A DNA stretch of 53,299 bases from the NCBI GenBank assembly GCA_028287545.1, contig JAQBPL010000123.1, positions 1 to 53,299 on the forward strand, in the 5' to 3' direction. Below, piece after piece: positions 17,267 to 26,035 of this stretch. Within the stretch, counting starts at the first letter, position 1. Every line of letters starts with the position of its first letter. Under the pieces are notes generated by a model. The model was not told the DNA's origin, did no database searches, and worked only from the letters and a program-made list of their open reading frames with translations. Made by a program: the position numbers and the translations under genes. The stretch is from Vulcanimicrobiota bacterium (GTDB lineage Bacteria > Eremiobacterota > Eremiobacteria > Baltobacterales > Baltobacteraceae).

Positions 17267-17908
17267 ATGGATTCGCTCCAAGAAAACTTCCGCATCCTGC
17301 GCATTCGCGTCGAGTCGCAAACGGCGCTGCCGGCGATCGTCGTCGTCAGTGCGTCGATGTCCGGCGACGGGACGACGTACGTGGCCTCGGGTCTCGCGCG
17401 CGCATTTGCGGAGGCTGGGCATCGGACGCTGCTGCTGGAGGCGAACACGGCGCGCCCCGGCGTCGCGGATCAGCTCGATATACGGCCGATACCGCCGACG
17501 TGCACTGCCGCCGGGCTCCACGCGCGCACGGCGGAAGTTCCGGGCCTGTGGGTCACCGCTTTGCGCGGGGGACCGGCCGACGGAACGATGCGCGAACTCA
17601 CGACGCGCATGCGCAACGAGTTCGCAGTAACCGTGATCGACGCGGCGGCGATCCCGACGTCCAGTCCCGCGCTGCAGCACTCTCACGCAGACGACGCGCT
17701 GCTGGTGGCGGTGCGAACGGGGCGCCGGGCTTGCGCCGCCGATCAGGAGCTCCTGCGGCTGATCGGCGACGGCGACGTGCGTCTCCTCGGCATCGTGCCG
17801 ACGAAAGCGCGCGGCCGTCGCGTCGCGGCGCCGCTGAGCACGCCGCAGCTCGTTCCCGAGGTCGAGGCGCCGGCACACTTCGCGCCGCGCGCAGGCGCCC
17901 GGGGATAG
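17267..17908 (+). CDS. CpsD/CapB-like BY-kinase homologue with degenerate Walker motifs
   Basis: This 213-residue cytoplasmic protein occupies the slot of the bacterial tyrosine kinase that pairs with Wzz. The N-terminal ENFRILRIRVES is the usual BY-kinase juxtamembrane motif, and the P-loop position reads SASMSGDGTTYVASGLA. The conserved P-loop lysine is replaced by Thr36. Walker A' (LLLEANTARP, 56-64) lacks its first Asp, and VTVIDAAA stands for Walker B. The C-terminus ends in Pro/Ala/Arg with no tyrosine cluster. I infer a non-catalytic adaptor or regulator rather than a working kinase. It lies 15 bases after wzz-like and 1 base before the epimerase gene. Confidence 0.72.
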   Translation: MDSLQENFRILRIRVESQTALPAIVVVSASMSGDGTTYVASGLARAFAEAGHRTLLLEANTARPGVADQLDIRPIPPTCTAAGLHARTAEVPGLWVTALRGGPADGTMRELTTRMRNEFAVTVIDAAAIPTSSPALQHSHADDALLVAVRTGRRACAADQELLRLIGDGDVRLLGIVPTKARGRRVAAPLSTPQLVPEVEAPAHFAPRAGARG

Positions 17909-17909
17909 C

Positions 17910-18878
17910 ATGGCCGTTCTGGTAACGGGCGGAGCCGGGTTTCTCGGCAGCCACCTCGTCGATCGCTTGGTGCGCGACGGGAACGACGTCATCATCGCGG
18001 ACAACCTCTCGACCGGCCGGATCTCCAACGTCGGCGCGGCGCTCGCCACCGCGAGCGCAACGCTGGTGTACGTGGACGTCGCCGCACCGGCGGCCGACCT
18101 GCGGGCGGCGATCGAAGGCGCGACGGCGGAGCCGATCGACGCGATCTTTCACCTCGCTTCCCCGGCAAGCCCGGAAGCGTACGACGCGAATCCCTGGGAA
18201 ACGCTGGCCGTCAACGCGCTCGGAACGATGTCGCTGGTCGAGCTCGCGCTCGAACGCAACGCGCTCATGCTCTTCGCATCCACCTCGGAAGTGTACGGAG
18301 ATCCCGGCGTTCATCCGCAGCCCGAGGCGTATTTCGGCAACGTCAACCCGGTGGGCCCGCGCGCGTGCTACGACGAAGGCAAGCGCTTCGGTGAAGCCGC
18401 GGTGTCCGTTGCGATGCGCCGACGCGGTTTGAACGGACGTATCGTGCGTCTGTTCAACTGCTACGGGCCGCGGATGGACTTCGCCGACGGACGCCTCGTT
18501 CCGGCACTGCTCGCCGCGGCAACCGCGGGCGAGCCGTTGCCGATTCACGGCAGCGGGCTTCAGACGCGTTCGATGACGTATGTCGACGACGTCATCGACG
18601 GGCTGATGACGGTCGCAACGTCGCCGGCGGCCGACGAGCCGGTGAACCTCGGCAGCGAAGAAGAGCACACGGTGCTCGAGATCGCGCAAGAGGTCGCCGC
18701 AGCGGTAGGGACGGCGTGCGACGTCGCGCACCTTCCCGCGCGGCCGGAAGACCCGCACCGCAGGCGGCCCGACATCACGCGGGCGCGGCGACTGGGCTGG
18801 GCGCCCTCGACGCCGCTGCGTGATGGGCTGCACCGGACATACGCCTGGTATCGCGCCTATGGCCTGCAGTATGCGTGA
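17910..18878 (+). CDS. NAD-dependent epimerase/dehydratase, UDP-glucuronate decarboxylase-like
   Basis: This extended short-chain dehydrogenase most resembles UDP-xylose synthase (UXS), which decarboxylates UDP-glucuronate to UDP-xylose. Its 322 residues show the GGAGFLGSHL dinucleotide motif and the UXS-style HLASPASPEAYDANPWETL block. The active-site region is STSEVYGDPGVHPQ with GPRACYDEGKRFGE (YxxxK). An RSMTYVDDVIDG region lies near residue 220. The product of ugd three genes upstream would be its substrate, which supports the assignment. GDP-mannose or UDP-glucose epimerase activity is a less likely alternative. It starts one base after the previous stop. Confidence 0.83.
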   Translation: MAVLVTGGAGFLGSHLVDRLVRDGNDVIIADNLSTGRISNVGAALATASATLVYVDVAAPAADLRAAIEGATAEPIDAIFHLASPASPEAYDANPWETLAVNALGTMSLVELALERNALMLFASTSEVYGDPGVHPQPEAYFGNVNPVGPRACYDEGKRFGEAAVSVAMRRRGLNGRIVRLFNCYGPRMDFADGRLVPALLAAATAGEPLPIHGSGLQTRSMTYVDDVIDGLMTVATSPAADEPVNLGSEEEHTVLEIAQEVAAAVGTACDVAHLPARPEDPHRRRPDITRARRLGWAPSTPLRDGLHRTYAWYRAYGLQYA

Positions 18879-18887
18879 GGCTGCGCA

Positions 18888-20240
18888 ATGATCGCTGCGG
18901 CGCGGCCGGTTCGCGGAGCAGCGGATTGGTCGATGAACGGAGTCCTCGCGTGGTGGCGAGCGCACCCGCGGCTGCCGATCGTGATCGTGCTCGTGCTGTG
19001 GGCAATCATGCCGGAGGTCCGGCGGCTCATCGACTGGCGGATCGGCTTCAACTACATCGCCGTGGCGAGCATCGTGCCGCTCCTCGCGCTCATTCCGTTC
19101 GCAGCGCTCGTGCTGTATCGGGATCATGGCAAGTACGGGCGCTCGATCGCGCTGTGCGCATGGCTGTGGGCGGGCGGTTTCGGGTATGCCTTCGTCGTCG
19201 GCATCGCCACGGGCAACGGGCTGGCGGCGATCTACTCCGCACTCAACTTCGTTCTGCCGATGTTCTTCGGATTGTGGGTCGCGACGCTGGACATCGCGCC
19301 CGAAGCGTTGAGCAACCGGGTCGCAGCGATCGCGCTGTGGATTGCGACGGCACTGGCGCTCTACGCCGTCTTCCAGTACGTCACGCTGCCCGAGTGGGAC
19401 GCGGCGTGGATGCGAAGCACGCAGATCATCAGCATCGGAATCCCGGCGCCCTTCCAGTTTCGTCCGTTCTCGACGCTCAACGCGCCGGGTCCGTTCGCCG
19501 ACTTTCTGGTCGCGGTGCTCCTGCTGAACCTTCCGCGGCTGAAACGGCCCTCCGCGCTGCAGTTGGCGCAGGTCATGCTGGTGGTCGGGGTGCTCGTGCT
19601 CACGATGGTGCGAACTGCGTGGATTGCGGCAGCCGTGGGTGTGTTTGCCTACCTGCTGATGAGCCCCAATCGCGCGAAGAACCTCGCAATCTTCAGCCTC
19701 GTCGGCGCCGTCTGCGCGGTGCTCGTGATCAACGCCGGGGTCCTCTTGGGCAACGACCAGGCGGGGAGCGATCTCTCGCGCCGCTTCCAGACGCTCGGAA
19801 ATCTCCAGAACGACAGCTCGTACAACGTCCGCCAAGAGTATTTCGGCGACAAGCTGCAGAGTGCGCTCAGCCAGCCGACCGGTTCGGGTCTCGGAGTGCT
19901 GGGAACCGCGGCAAAGCTGGGCTCCGCCGAGCAGGTCGTCGACTTCGACAACGGCTACATCGCGCGGCTCACCGAGATGGGATACTTCGGCACGGCGTGC
20001 TATCTCGCCACGCTGGTCGCCGGCCTGGTGCTGGCGTGGCGGTATTGGGACGCGGCGCGCCGGCGCGGGAGTCCGGGTGAAGCCGCGTTCGGCGCCGCAG
20101 TGTTCGCCCTGCAGCTGACGTTGGCGTTCACCGACAGCTCGAGCGATCATCACAACCAGTTCTCCGGCATCTTCTTCTGGCTCAGCCTCGCGCTGGTCTG
20201 CGGCCGTCACGAACCGGTCCGCAGAGCGGTTCGACCGTGA
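18888..20240 (+). CDS. O-antigen ligase/polymerase family membrane protein
   Basis: This 450-residue polytopic inner-membrane protein has about twelve hydrophobic segments and a larger periplasmic loop (about 300-350) containing RRFQTLGNLQNDSSYNVRQEYF and GSGLGVLG. This is the typical arrangement of Wzy polymerases and WaaL-type ligases. GFGYAF and a glycine-rich region near residue 230-250 fit too. In this operon it most likely acts as Wzy, polymerising flipped lipid-linked repeats. It cannot be separated from a ligase by sequence alone. Its stop overlaps the next gene's GTG (20237-20240), implying coupling with the flippase. Confidence 0.8.
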   Translation: MIAAARPVRGAADWSMNGVLAWWRAHPRLPIVIVLVLWAIMPEVRRLIDWRIGFNYIAVASIVPLLALIPFAALVLYRDHGKYGRSIALCAWLWAGGFGYAFVVGIATGNGLAAIYSALNFVLPMFFGLWVATLDIAPEALSNRVAAIALWIATALALYAVFQYVTLPEWDAAWMRSTQIISIGIPAPFQFRPFSTLNAPGPFADFLVAVLLLNLPRLKRPSALQLAQVMLVVGVLVLTMVRTAWIAAAVGVFAYLLMSPNRAKNLAIFSLVGAVCAVLVINAGVLLGNDQAGSDLSRRFQTLGNLQNDSSYNVRQEYFGDKLQSALSQPTGSGLGVLGTAAKLGSAEQVVDFDNGYIARLTEMGYFGTACYLATLVAGLVLAWRYWDAARRRGSPGEAAFGAAVFALQLTLAFTDSSSDHHNQFSGIFFWLSLALVCGRHEPVRRAVRP

Positions 20241-23071
20241 CCGCAGCTCACAACGCCGTCGGCCGCATCGTGCGCAACGGACTGAGCGGCGCCGGCGCGC
20301 GCATCCTGATGATGGTGGTGGGGTTCGCCCTCACGCCCTACATCGTTCACTCGCTCGGCTTTTTGGACTTCGGCTTGTGGGCGACGGTCGGCGCGCTGGC
20401 CGGCTACCTGGGCATCCTCGATTTCGGACTCGGCGGCTCGTTCGTCAAGTTCATCGCACAGTACGTCGAGCGCAACGAGCACGCGTCGGCGCGCCAGGTC
20501 ATCACTTTCGGCATGCTGTTCTATCTAGGCTTCGGGCTTCTGACGGCCGTGCCGGTGTTTCTGTGCGCCCCCGCGCTCGTCCACTTGTTCAAGATGCCGG
20601 CGGAGGCGTATCCGCACGCCATATCGGTATTCCGAGCGCTGTTCGTGATCTTGATCGCGTCGCTGGCCTTCGGGATCCTCGGGAGCTGCATCATCGCGGT
20701 GCACCGGCTCGACCTGGCAAGCCGCAACAACGTCATCGGTTACGCCGTCTACGCCTCCCTCGTCGCCGTGCTGATCCACCTGCACCAAGGCATCAACGGG
20801 CTCATCGCCGCGCAGGCGGCGCAAGTCGCCGTGACGGCGACCATGCATTACTTCACCGCACGGCGGATCTTCGGCCCGGTTTGGCACGATCCGCGGCGCT
20901 TGGACCCGCTGATCGTGAAGCAGATGTTCACCTTCGGCGGCTGGACACAGCTCACGACGATCTTCAACGTCATCATGTTCGACGCCGGACGGTTCATCTC
21001 GGCCGGCGTCGTGGGCGTCTCGAGCGTTACCTATTACGAGATCGGCGGCAGGCTCGCCCACATCTCGCGCGGACTGCCCGGCTATCTGCTCGACGCGCTT
21101 CCCCCTGCCGCTACGGCTGCGGACGCGCGGGGCGACAGCGAAGAAGTGCGTCACATTTCGGTCAGCACGACGCTCTATCTGCTGCTCGTCACGACGCTGA
21201 TCGCGGGCTTCGCGTGGGGCGCTTGCGGTCCGATCATGCGCGTCTGGTTCGGGACCGATCACCCGTACGTGCACGAGATCGTGCTCTGCCTGACCGTCGC
21301 CTACGTCGTGAGCTGCGGGGCAGCCGTGCGCATCACCGTCCTTCGTTCGCTCGGCCGGCCCGAGCTCGAGACCGCATGCGTCGCAACCGGGGCGGTCACG
21401 ACCGTCGCGGCGACGGTCCTGCTGGTGCCGCGCCTCGGCGTGGTCGGCGCCGCGGTCGGTTACGCGGCCGGATGGATCGCATACTCGGTGTGCTCGCTGG
21501 CGATCGTACGGCGCGGGGACCTGTTCGATTGGTGGAATTCTACCGGCGACGCTTCGCTGCGGATCATGGCGGTCGGCGTGTTCAGCGCCCTCGGCTTGAA
21601 GGACGCGGTCGACGTACCGTGGATCGCCGGCATGTTCGCGCATCGGGTGACCGGCCTCTTCGTGCTGGGCGTGTGCGGCGTGCTGTACGTGCTCGCCTTC
21701 GTGCTGCTGATTTGGGCGGTCGGCGCCTGGCGCTTCGAAGAGCGGCGGTTCGTGAACGTCGCGACGCGGCTGCGCGGCGTGCTGCTTCCGGCATCGCGCT
21801 CGATCGCGGTCGTCGCGTTGGCGGCCGGCGCGCTCGCGGCATCGGTCGTCTCTGCGGCTGGATCTGCGACGCCGGCAGCGGCGAGCGAGACGCCGCGCTC
21901 GGCCGCGAGCTTCGTCGACTCCGTGGGCGTGAATCTGCATTTGGCATACGGCAACACGCCGTACGGCAACGTCGATCGCGTCGCGCGTCTGCTTGCGGAC
22001 CTCCGCGTGCGCCACGTCCGCGACGGCGTTGAAGCCGGTCGGTCAGATGTGTGCGCCGCGGCGCAACGCCTCGCGCGGGACGGCGTCCGGTTCACCTATA
22101 TCACCGCGCCGACCATCGACGGTGCGGGGCTCGCGGCCTGGCGCCGCTGCGTCGGCCGCTCGATCGAAGCGTACGAGGCGCCCAACGAGTACAACACGAG
22201 CCATCCCGCCGCTGACGGCGACTGGGTTGCGACGATCCGCGAGTATCAGCGTTTGCTCTACCGCGCCGTCAAGTCCGATCCGGCTCTCGCGGGTCTCCCG
22301 GTGATCGGTCCGTCTTTCTCGACCATCGCGGCCTACGCTCAGGTCGGCGATCTCTCCGCGAGCATGGACCGCGGCAATCTGCACCAGTATTTTGCCGGCC
22401 GCCCGCCCGAGACGAATGGGTGGGGCGACGGCGGTTACGGCAGCCTGCGCTACGGGATCGCCCACGCACGAGAGGTCGCGGGCGCAAAGCCGATCGAGGT
22501 GACCGAAAGCGGGTACGGGACGGCAGCGCGCCCGGAGATGGTTCCACCGCCGATCGCTGCGCGCTACATTCCGCGGATGTTTTTCACGCAGTACAACTCC
22601 GGGATCGAGCGCACGTACCAGTACGAACTCTTCGACGAGGGCGGGCCGCCGTTCGACACGTTCGGGCTCGCGGATGCACACGGCACGCCCAAACCGGCAT
22701 TCCTCGCGCTGGCGAGCATCATGCAGCTCCTCGCCGCGGCGGGCGCCCCGTCGCATCCCTCGCCGGCGCTGCAAGTCGACGTAAACGCGGGCGGCGCACC
22801 AATTCGACACACGCTGCTCGCAGGTCGTGACGGGATCTACCTCGCGCTCTGGCTCGACTCACCGGCGATCGATCCGGCCACCTTGCGCGAGCAGCCGGTC
22901 CCGTCGGCCCAGGCAACCGTCTCACTTGGAGTCCCGCTCGCGTCGGCGACCCGCTACGCCTCCGACGCCCAGGGGACGCTGCAGCCGGTTCGGCTCGCGG
23001 CAGCGACGCGGATCACGACCACGGTCTCCGACGCGATCTCCATCCTCAAACTCGTTCCGAGGCGCTCATGA
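20237..23071 (+). CDS. polysaccharide flippase (Wzx/MATE-like) fused to a GH-A-type glycosidase-like domain
   Basis: This is a single 944-residue frame with two parts. Residues 1-515 form a polysaccharide-export flippase with about 12-14 helices (start VGRIVRNGLSGAGARIL; YLGILDFGLGGSFVKFIAQY), which moves lipid-linked repeats across the inner membrane. Residues 521-542 (RSIAVVALAAGALAASVV) look like a signal peptide retained as an extra helix. Residues 557-944 match the two secreted proteins at 36.1-39.0 kb. They carry the pair expected for clan GH-A glycosidases: E651 in EAPNEYN (acid/base) and E757 in EVTESGYG (nucleophile). The last helix should place this domain in the periplasm. The GTG start overlaps the ligase/polymerase stop. 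The catalytic call is inferred from motifs only. Confidence 0.8.
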   Translation: MTAAHNAVGRIVRNGLSGAGARILMMVVGFALTPYIVHSLGFLDFGLWATVGALAGYLGILDFGLGGSFVKFIAQYVERNEHASARQVITFGMLFYLGFGLLTAVPVFLCAPALVHLFKMPAEAYPHAISVFRALFVILIASLAFGILGSCIIAVHRLDLASRNNVIGYAVYASLVAVLIHLHQGINGLIAAQAAQVAVTATMHYFTARRIFGPVWHDPRRLDPLIVKQMFTFGGWTQLTTIFNVIMFDAGRFISAGVVGVSSVTYYEIGGRLAHISRGLPGYLLDALPPAATAADARGDSEEVRHISVSTTLYLLLVTTLIAGFAWGACGPIMRVWFGTDHPYVHEIVLCLTVAYVVSCGAAVRITVLRSLGRPELETACVATGAVTTVAATVLLVPRLGVVGAAVGYAAGWIAYSVCSLAIVRRGDLFDWWNSTGDASLRIMAVGVFSALGLKDAVDVPWIAGMFAHRVTGLFVLGVCGVLYVLAFVLLIWAVGAWRFEERRFVNVATRLRGVLLPASRSIAVVALAAGALAASVVSAAGSATPAAASETPRSAASFVDSVGVNLHLAYGNTPYGNVDRVARLLADLRVRHVRDGVEAGRSDVCAAAQRLARDGVRFTYITAPTIDGAGLAAWRRCVGRSIEAYEAPNEYNTSHPAADGDWVATIREYQRLLYRAVKSDPALAGLPVIGPSFSTIAAYAQVGDLSASMDRGNLHQYFAGRPPETNGWGDGGYGSLRYGIAHAREVAGAKPIEVTESGYGTAARPEMVPPPIAARYIPRMFFTQYNSGIERTYQYELFDEGGPPFDTFGLADAHGTPKPAFLALASIMQLLAAAGAPSHPSPALQVDVNAGGAPIRHTLLAGRDGIYLALWLDSPAIDPATLREQPVPSAQATVSLGVPLASATRYASDAQGTLQPVRLAAATRITTTVSDAISILKLVPRRS

Positions 23072-23928
23072 GTACTCCGGCAGCGGACTCGCTTGCGATC
23101 GTCATCGCGTCCAAGAATCGGCGCGACGACCTCGCGCTCGCATTGCGGTCGATCCGCGCGCAACCGACCCAGCCCGACCGGATCATCGTCATCGATCAAT
23201 CCGATTCCCCGTACGCGCTCATCGACGATGACGTGCTGCGCTACCGGCACGATCGGTCGATTCCCGGTCTCACCGTGGCGCGCAACGCTGCGATCGCGCT
23301 CAACGATTGCGCCAACGTTCTCTTCATCGACGACGACGTCGAGTTTGTCAGCGACGTCGTCGCGCATCTGCGCGACAATTTCCGCGCACATGCCGATGCA
23401 ATCGGGCTGCGCTGCGCCATCACGCCCCCGCAGGTCAGAACGTTCGTGGAGCAGCCGGGCTTCGGAAGCCGCATTTGGGACGCTTGGCAGCGCGTCTTTT
23501 GGCGCGGCTTCTTCGACAACAATACCGCCGCGCTGAACGACCGCGGGGAGGTCGGGTTCGCGCCGGGGTGCGCGATGGCGTTCCGCTCCACGCTGTTCGA
23601 TTCGGAGCGTTTCGATCCGGCGCTGGTCGACTACAGTTACGGAGAGGACTGGGAGTTCTCGAAGCGCGCGCGCCGGCACGGCCGGCTGTACCACGTCGCG
23701 GGTGCAGTGCTCGTTCATCACGAGTCGACGCTCAACCGTTACGGGCAGCGGCGATTGCTCGCGCAGCGCTGGCGCAACATGCTGTACTTCTACGACAAGC
23801 TCGAGCACGATCGCACGGCGTTTGACCGCTTTTGGCGCCTGTGGTGGATGCTGGGCGAAACGGCGGTCTGGCTGCGCAAAGGGTACGGCCTGCCCACGCA
23901 GGAGGCGAGATGGCCGAAGGGCCGCTGA
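23068..23928 (+). CDS. family 2 glycosyltransferase
   Basis: This is a 286-residue GT-A glycosyltransferase acting on the cytoplasmic face during repeat-unit assembly. It has the N-terminal LAIVIASKNRRDDLALALRS nucleotide-sugar site, the metal-binding acidic run NVLFIDDDVEF, and the acceptor-side motif YSYGEDWEFSKRARRHG. A basic, aromatic C-terminal stretch may be a membrane-associating helix. Start and upstream stop overlap (ATGA at 23068-23071), and the next gene's ATG lies inside its 3' end, so expression is tightly coupled. Donor and acceptor sugars are unknown. Confidence 0.87.
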   Translation: MSTPAADSLAIVIASKNRRDDLALALRSIRAQPTQPDRIIVIDQSDSPYALIDDDVLRYRHDRSIPGLTVARNAAIALNDCANVLFIDDDVEFVSDVVAHLRDNFRAHADAIGLRCAITPPQVRTFVEQPGFGSRIWDAWQRVFWRGFFDNNTAALNDRGEVGFAPGCAMAFRSTLFDSERFDPALVDYSYGEDWEFSKRARRHGRLYHVAGAVLVHHESTLNRYGQRRLLAQRWRNMLYFYDKLEHDRTAFDRFWRLWWMLGETAVWLRKGYGLPTQEARWPKGR

Positions 23929-25115
23929 CGATCTTCATCGTCCATCCGTCCGAGCTGCTCACCGATCATCGCCCGCACGGCGACGGCATCGTTGCGTACG
24001 GCTTCGTCGCTGCGCTGGCGCGGCGCGGTCACCGCGTCCACGTCGCATGCCAGGAAGTCGACGTGCGCGGCCCCGTCCCGGCCAACGTGGTGCTGCACCC
24101 GATCGCCTGCAGAGAGCGCGGGCTCGCCGGCTGGCTCGAGTACGCGTTTCGCGTGCGGATGCTGTTCGGGCAGATCGACCGCCGGGAGCGGATCGACGTC
24201 GCGCATCAGCTCAACCCGGTGTTCTCCGGCCTGAGCCTTGCGCTGCTGGGCTGCAGCGTTCCCATCGTACTGGGAACATACGTCGCGCCGTGGCCGCAGG
24301 ACGCCCCGCCCGACACCGCGCCTTGGGCGCGCTTCCTGCGCTCTGCGAAGGGCGCCGTCTTGCTCGTGCAGCAGCAGCGCGCGGCCGCGCTCCTCGCGAC
24401 GACGCGCATCGCGACCGAAACGCGCATCGTCGCCGCACCCTCGATTCGCGCGAAGGTGCGCGAGCAGAAGCATGGCGTCGACACCGCGCTGTTCGCGCCG
24501 GTGCCGCAGGAGCCGCACGACGCGGCATCGAGCACGCGCGTGCTGTTTCTGGCGAACGTCAGCCCGGTGAAGGGTATCTTTACGCTGCTCGACGCGTTCG
24601 GGCGCGTGCGCGAGCGCGTGCCCGAAGCGACGCTCGTTGTCGCAGGCGGCGGAGCGCACTTGGCCGACGTGCGCCGGCGCATCGGCGAGCTCGGCTTGAA
24701 CGCATGCGTCGACGTGCTCGGCAACGTTGCCCGAGAGGAGGTCCCGGCGTTGATGCACCGCAGCGCGGTGTACTGTCTGCCGTCGTTCGGTGAGCCGTAT
24801 GCGACCAGCGTGATCGAGGCGTTTGCGGCCGGGATGCCCGTCGTCGTAACGCACTCCGGCGGACTCGCGGAGCTGGTCGACGACCTTGGCGGGTTCCGCG
24901 TCACGCCGGGCGATCCCGAAGAGCTCGCCCAGGCGCTCGTCTCGGTGATCCGTTCACCCGAACTCGCGCGCCGGATGGGCGCCCACAATCGCGGCCGCGC
25001 CGAACGCGAGTTCAGCTGGGATGCCGCCGTGACGACGCTCGAGGCCACGTATGCAAGCGTCGTGCGCCCCGTGCGCGCCGCAGGAAGGATCGCATGCCCG
25101 CCGTCACTGTCTTGA
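23910..25115 (+). CDS. family 4 glycosyltransferase
   Basis: This 401-residue GT-B glycosyltransferase likely adds one sugar of the repeat unit in the cytoplasm. The ATG at 23910 follows GGAGG (23901) at ideal distance, though the frame is open from 23832. The C-terminal Rossmann domain has TRVLFLANVSPVKGIFTLLD, VVAGGG and the donor-binding acidic motif (PSFGEPYATSVIEAFAAGMP), followed by VVVTHSGGLAEL. The N-terminal half has HGDGIVAYGFVAALARRGH. It overlaps the preceding gene by 19 bases and the following by 22. Specificity is unknown. Confidence 0.88.
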   Translation: MAEGPLTIFIVHPSELLTDHRPHGDGIVAYGFVAALARRGHRVHVACQEVDVRGPVPANVVLHPIACRERGLAGWLEYAFRVRMLFGQIDRRERIDVAHQLNPVFSGLSLALLGCSVPIVLGTYVAPWPQDAPPDTAPWARFLRSAKGAVLLVQQQRAAALLATTRIATETRIVAAPSIRAKVREQKHGVDTALFAPVPQEPHDAASSTRVLFLANVSPVKGIFTLLDAFGRVRERVPEATLVVAGGGAHLADVRRRIGELGLNACVDVLGNVAREEVPALMHRSAVYCLPSFGEPYATSVIEAFAAGMPVVVTHSGGLAELVDDLGGFRVTPGDPEELAQALVSVIRSPELARRMGAHNRGRAEREFSWDAAVTTLEATYASVVRPVRAAGRIACPPSLS

Positions 25116-26035
25116 TCGCGGCCCATCAGGCCGAGGCGTTCGTCGGTACTGCGGTCGCGTCGGCGCTCAACCAGACGTTCCGCGACCTCGAGGTGCTGCT
25201 CGTCGACGACGGCTCGCGCGATCGGACGGCCGACGTCGCGCGCGCGGCAGCAGGCTTCGATCCGCGCCTCTCCGTGATCCGCCTGACGCGCAATCGCGGC
25301 GTCTCGGCCGCGCGCAACGCCGGGTTGCGAGCGGCACGCGGCCGCTGGATCGCGCCGCTCGATGCCGACGACGCGTTCGCCGAGCAGCGTCTCGCGCAGC
25401 TCGTCGGCGAAGCGGAGCGCCTCGGCGCAGACCTCGTCGCCGACGATGTCGTCGCCGTGCGCGGCGCGCTCGCGACTCCGGGCGGCTTCGCGGCACCGCT
25501 GCGCGGCCGACCCCCGGATGCCGCGCAGTTCGTCGCGCTCGACGTGCTCGGTTCCGACGCGATGTCGATCGGCTACATGAAGCCGCTCATGCGGCGCGCG
25601 TTCTTGGAGCAGCGTGAGCTCGAATATCCCGAAGACATCTACGCTGGAGAGGACTTTCACCTCTACGTGCGGTGCCTGCTCCACGGCGCGCAGCTGCGCT
25701 TCGTCGGCGAGGGATGGTATCGTGCCACCGTGCGCGACGAGTCGCTCTCACGCGGCAATCCGGAGCGCGTGTACGACGCCTTCGCGCGTTCCATCGCGGC
25801 ATTGCGCGCGGAGGCGGCGGGGCTCGGCGACCGGGCCGCAGTACGAGCGCTCGACCGGCGCAGCGCCGATCTCGCCGCGTATCGCGCGTACTCGTGCTTC
25901 TCGGATGCGATGCATGCCGGCCGCGTCATCGAAGCACTGGGGACCCTGCGCGGCCTCATCTCGCGCGCGTACACCTGGCGGCGCCTGGGGATGGCCGCCC
26001 GGCGCCGGCTGGCGCGCGGAGCGGCAGGCGCATGA
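25094..26035 (+). CDS. family 2 glycosyltransferase (tandem copy A)
   Basis: This is a 313-residue GT-A glycosyltransferase. The first 120 residues carry VTVLIAAHQAEAFVGTAVAS, LLVDDGSRDRTADVARAAA, NRGVSAARNAGLRAARGRW and the metal site PLDADDAF. The second half has EYPEDIYAGEDFHLYVRCLL, shared almost word for word with the next gene, followed by a helical C-terminal region. Copies A and B thus arose by duplication. It starts inside the end of the GT4 gene and overlaps the next start by ATGA. It probably adds successive or related sugars. Confidence 0.87.
   Translation: MPAVTVLIAAHQAEAFVGTAVASALNQTFRDLEVLLVDDGSRDRTADVARAAAGFDPRLSVIRLTRNRGVSAARNAGLRAARGRWIAPLDADDAFAEQRLAQLVGEAERLGADLVADDVVAVRGALATPGGFAAPLRGRPPDAAQFVALDVLGSDAMSIGYMKPLMRRAFLEQRELEYPEDIYAGEDFHLYVRCLLHGAQLRFVGEGWYRATVRDESLSRGNPERVYDAFARSIAALRAEAAGLGDRAAVRALDRRSADLAAYRAYSCFSDAMHAGRVIEALGTLRGLISRAYTWRRLGMAARRRLARGAAGA

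Noticed and set aside
15743..18049. 768-codon minus-strand open frame
   Set aside because: It is opposite the Wzz-like and BY-kinase-like genes, whose families are clear. No motif is seen in the antisense product.
17598..20210. 870-codon minus-strand open frame
   Set aside because: It is antisense to three well-supported exopolysaccharide genes and is made of Arg/Asp/His-rich shadow sequence.
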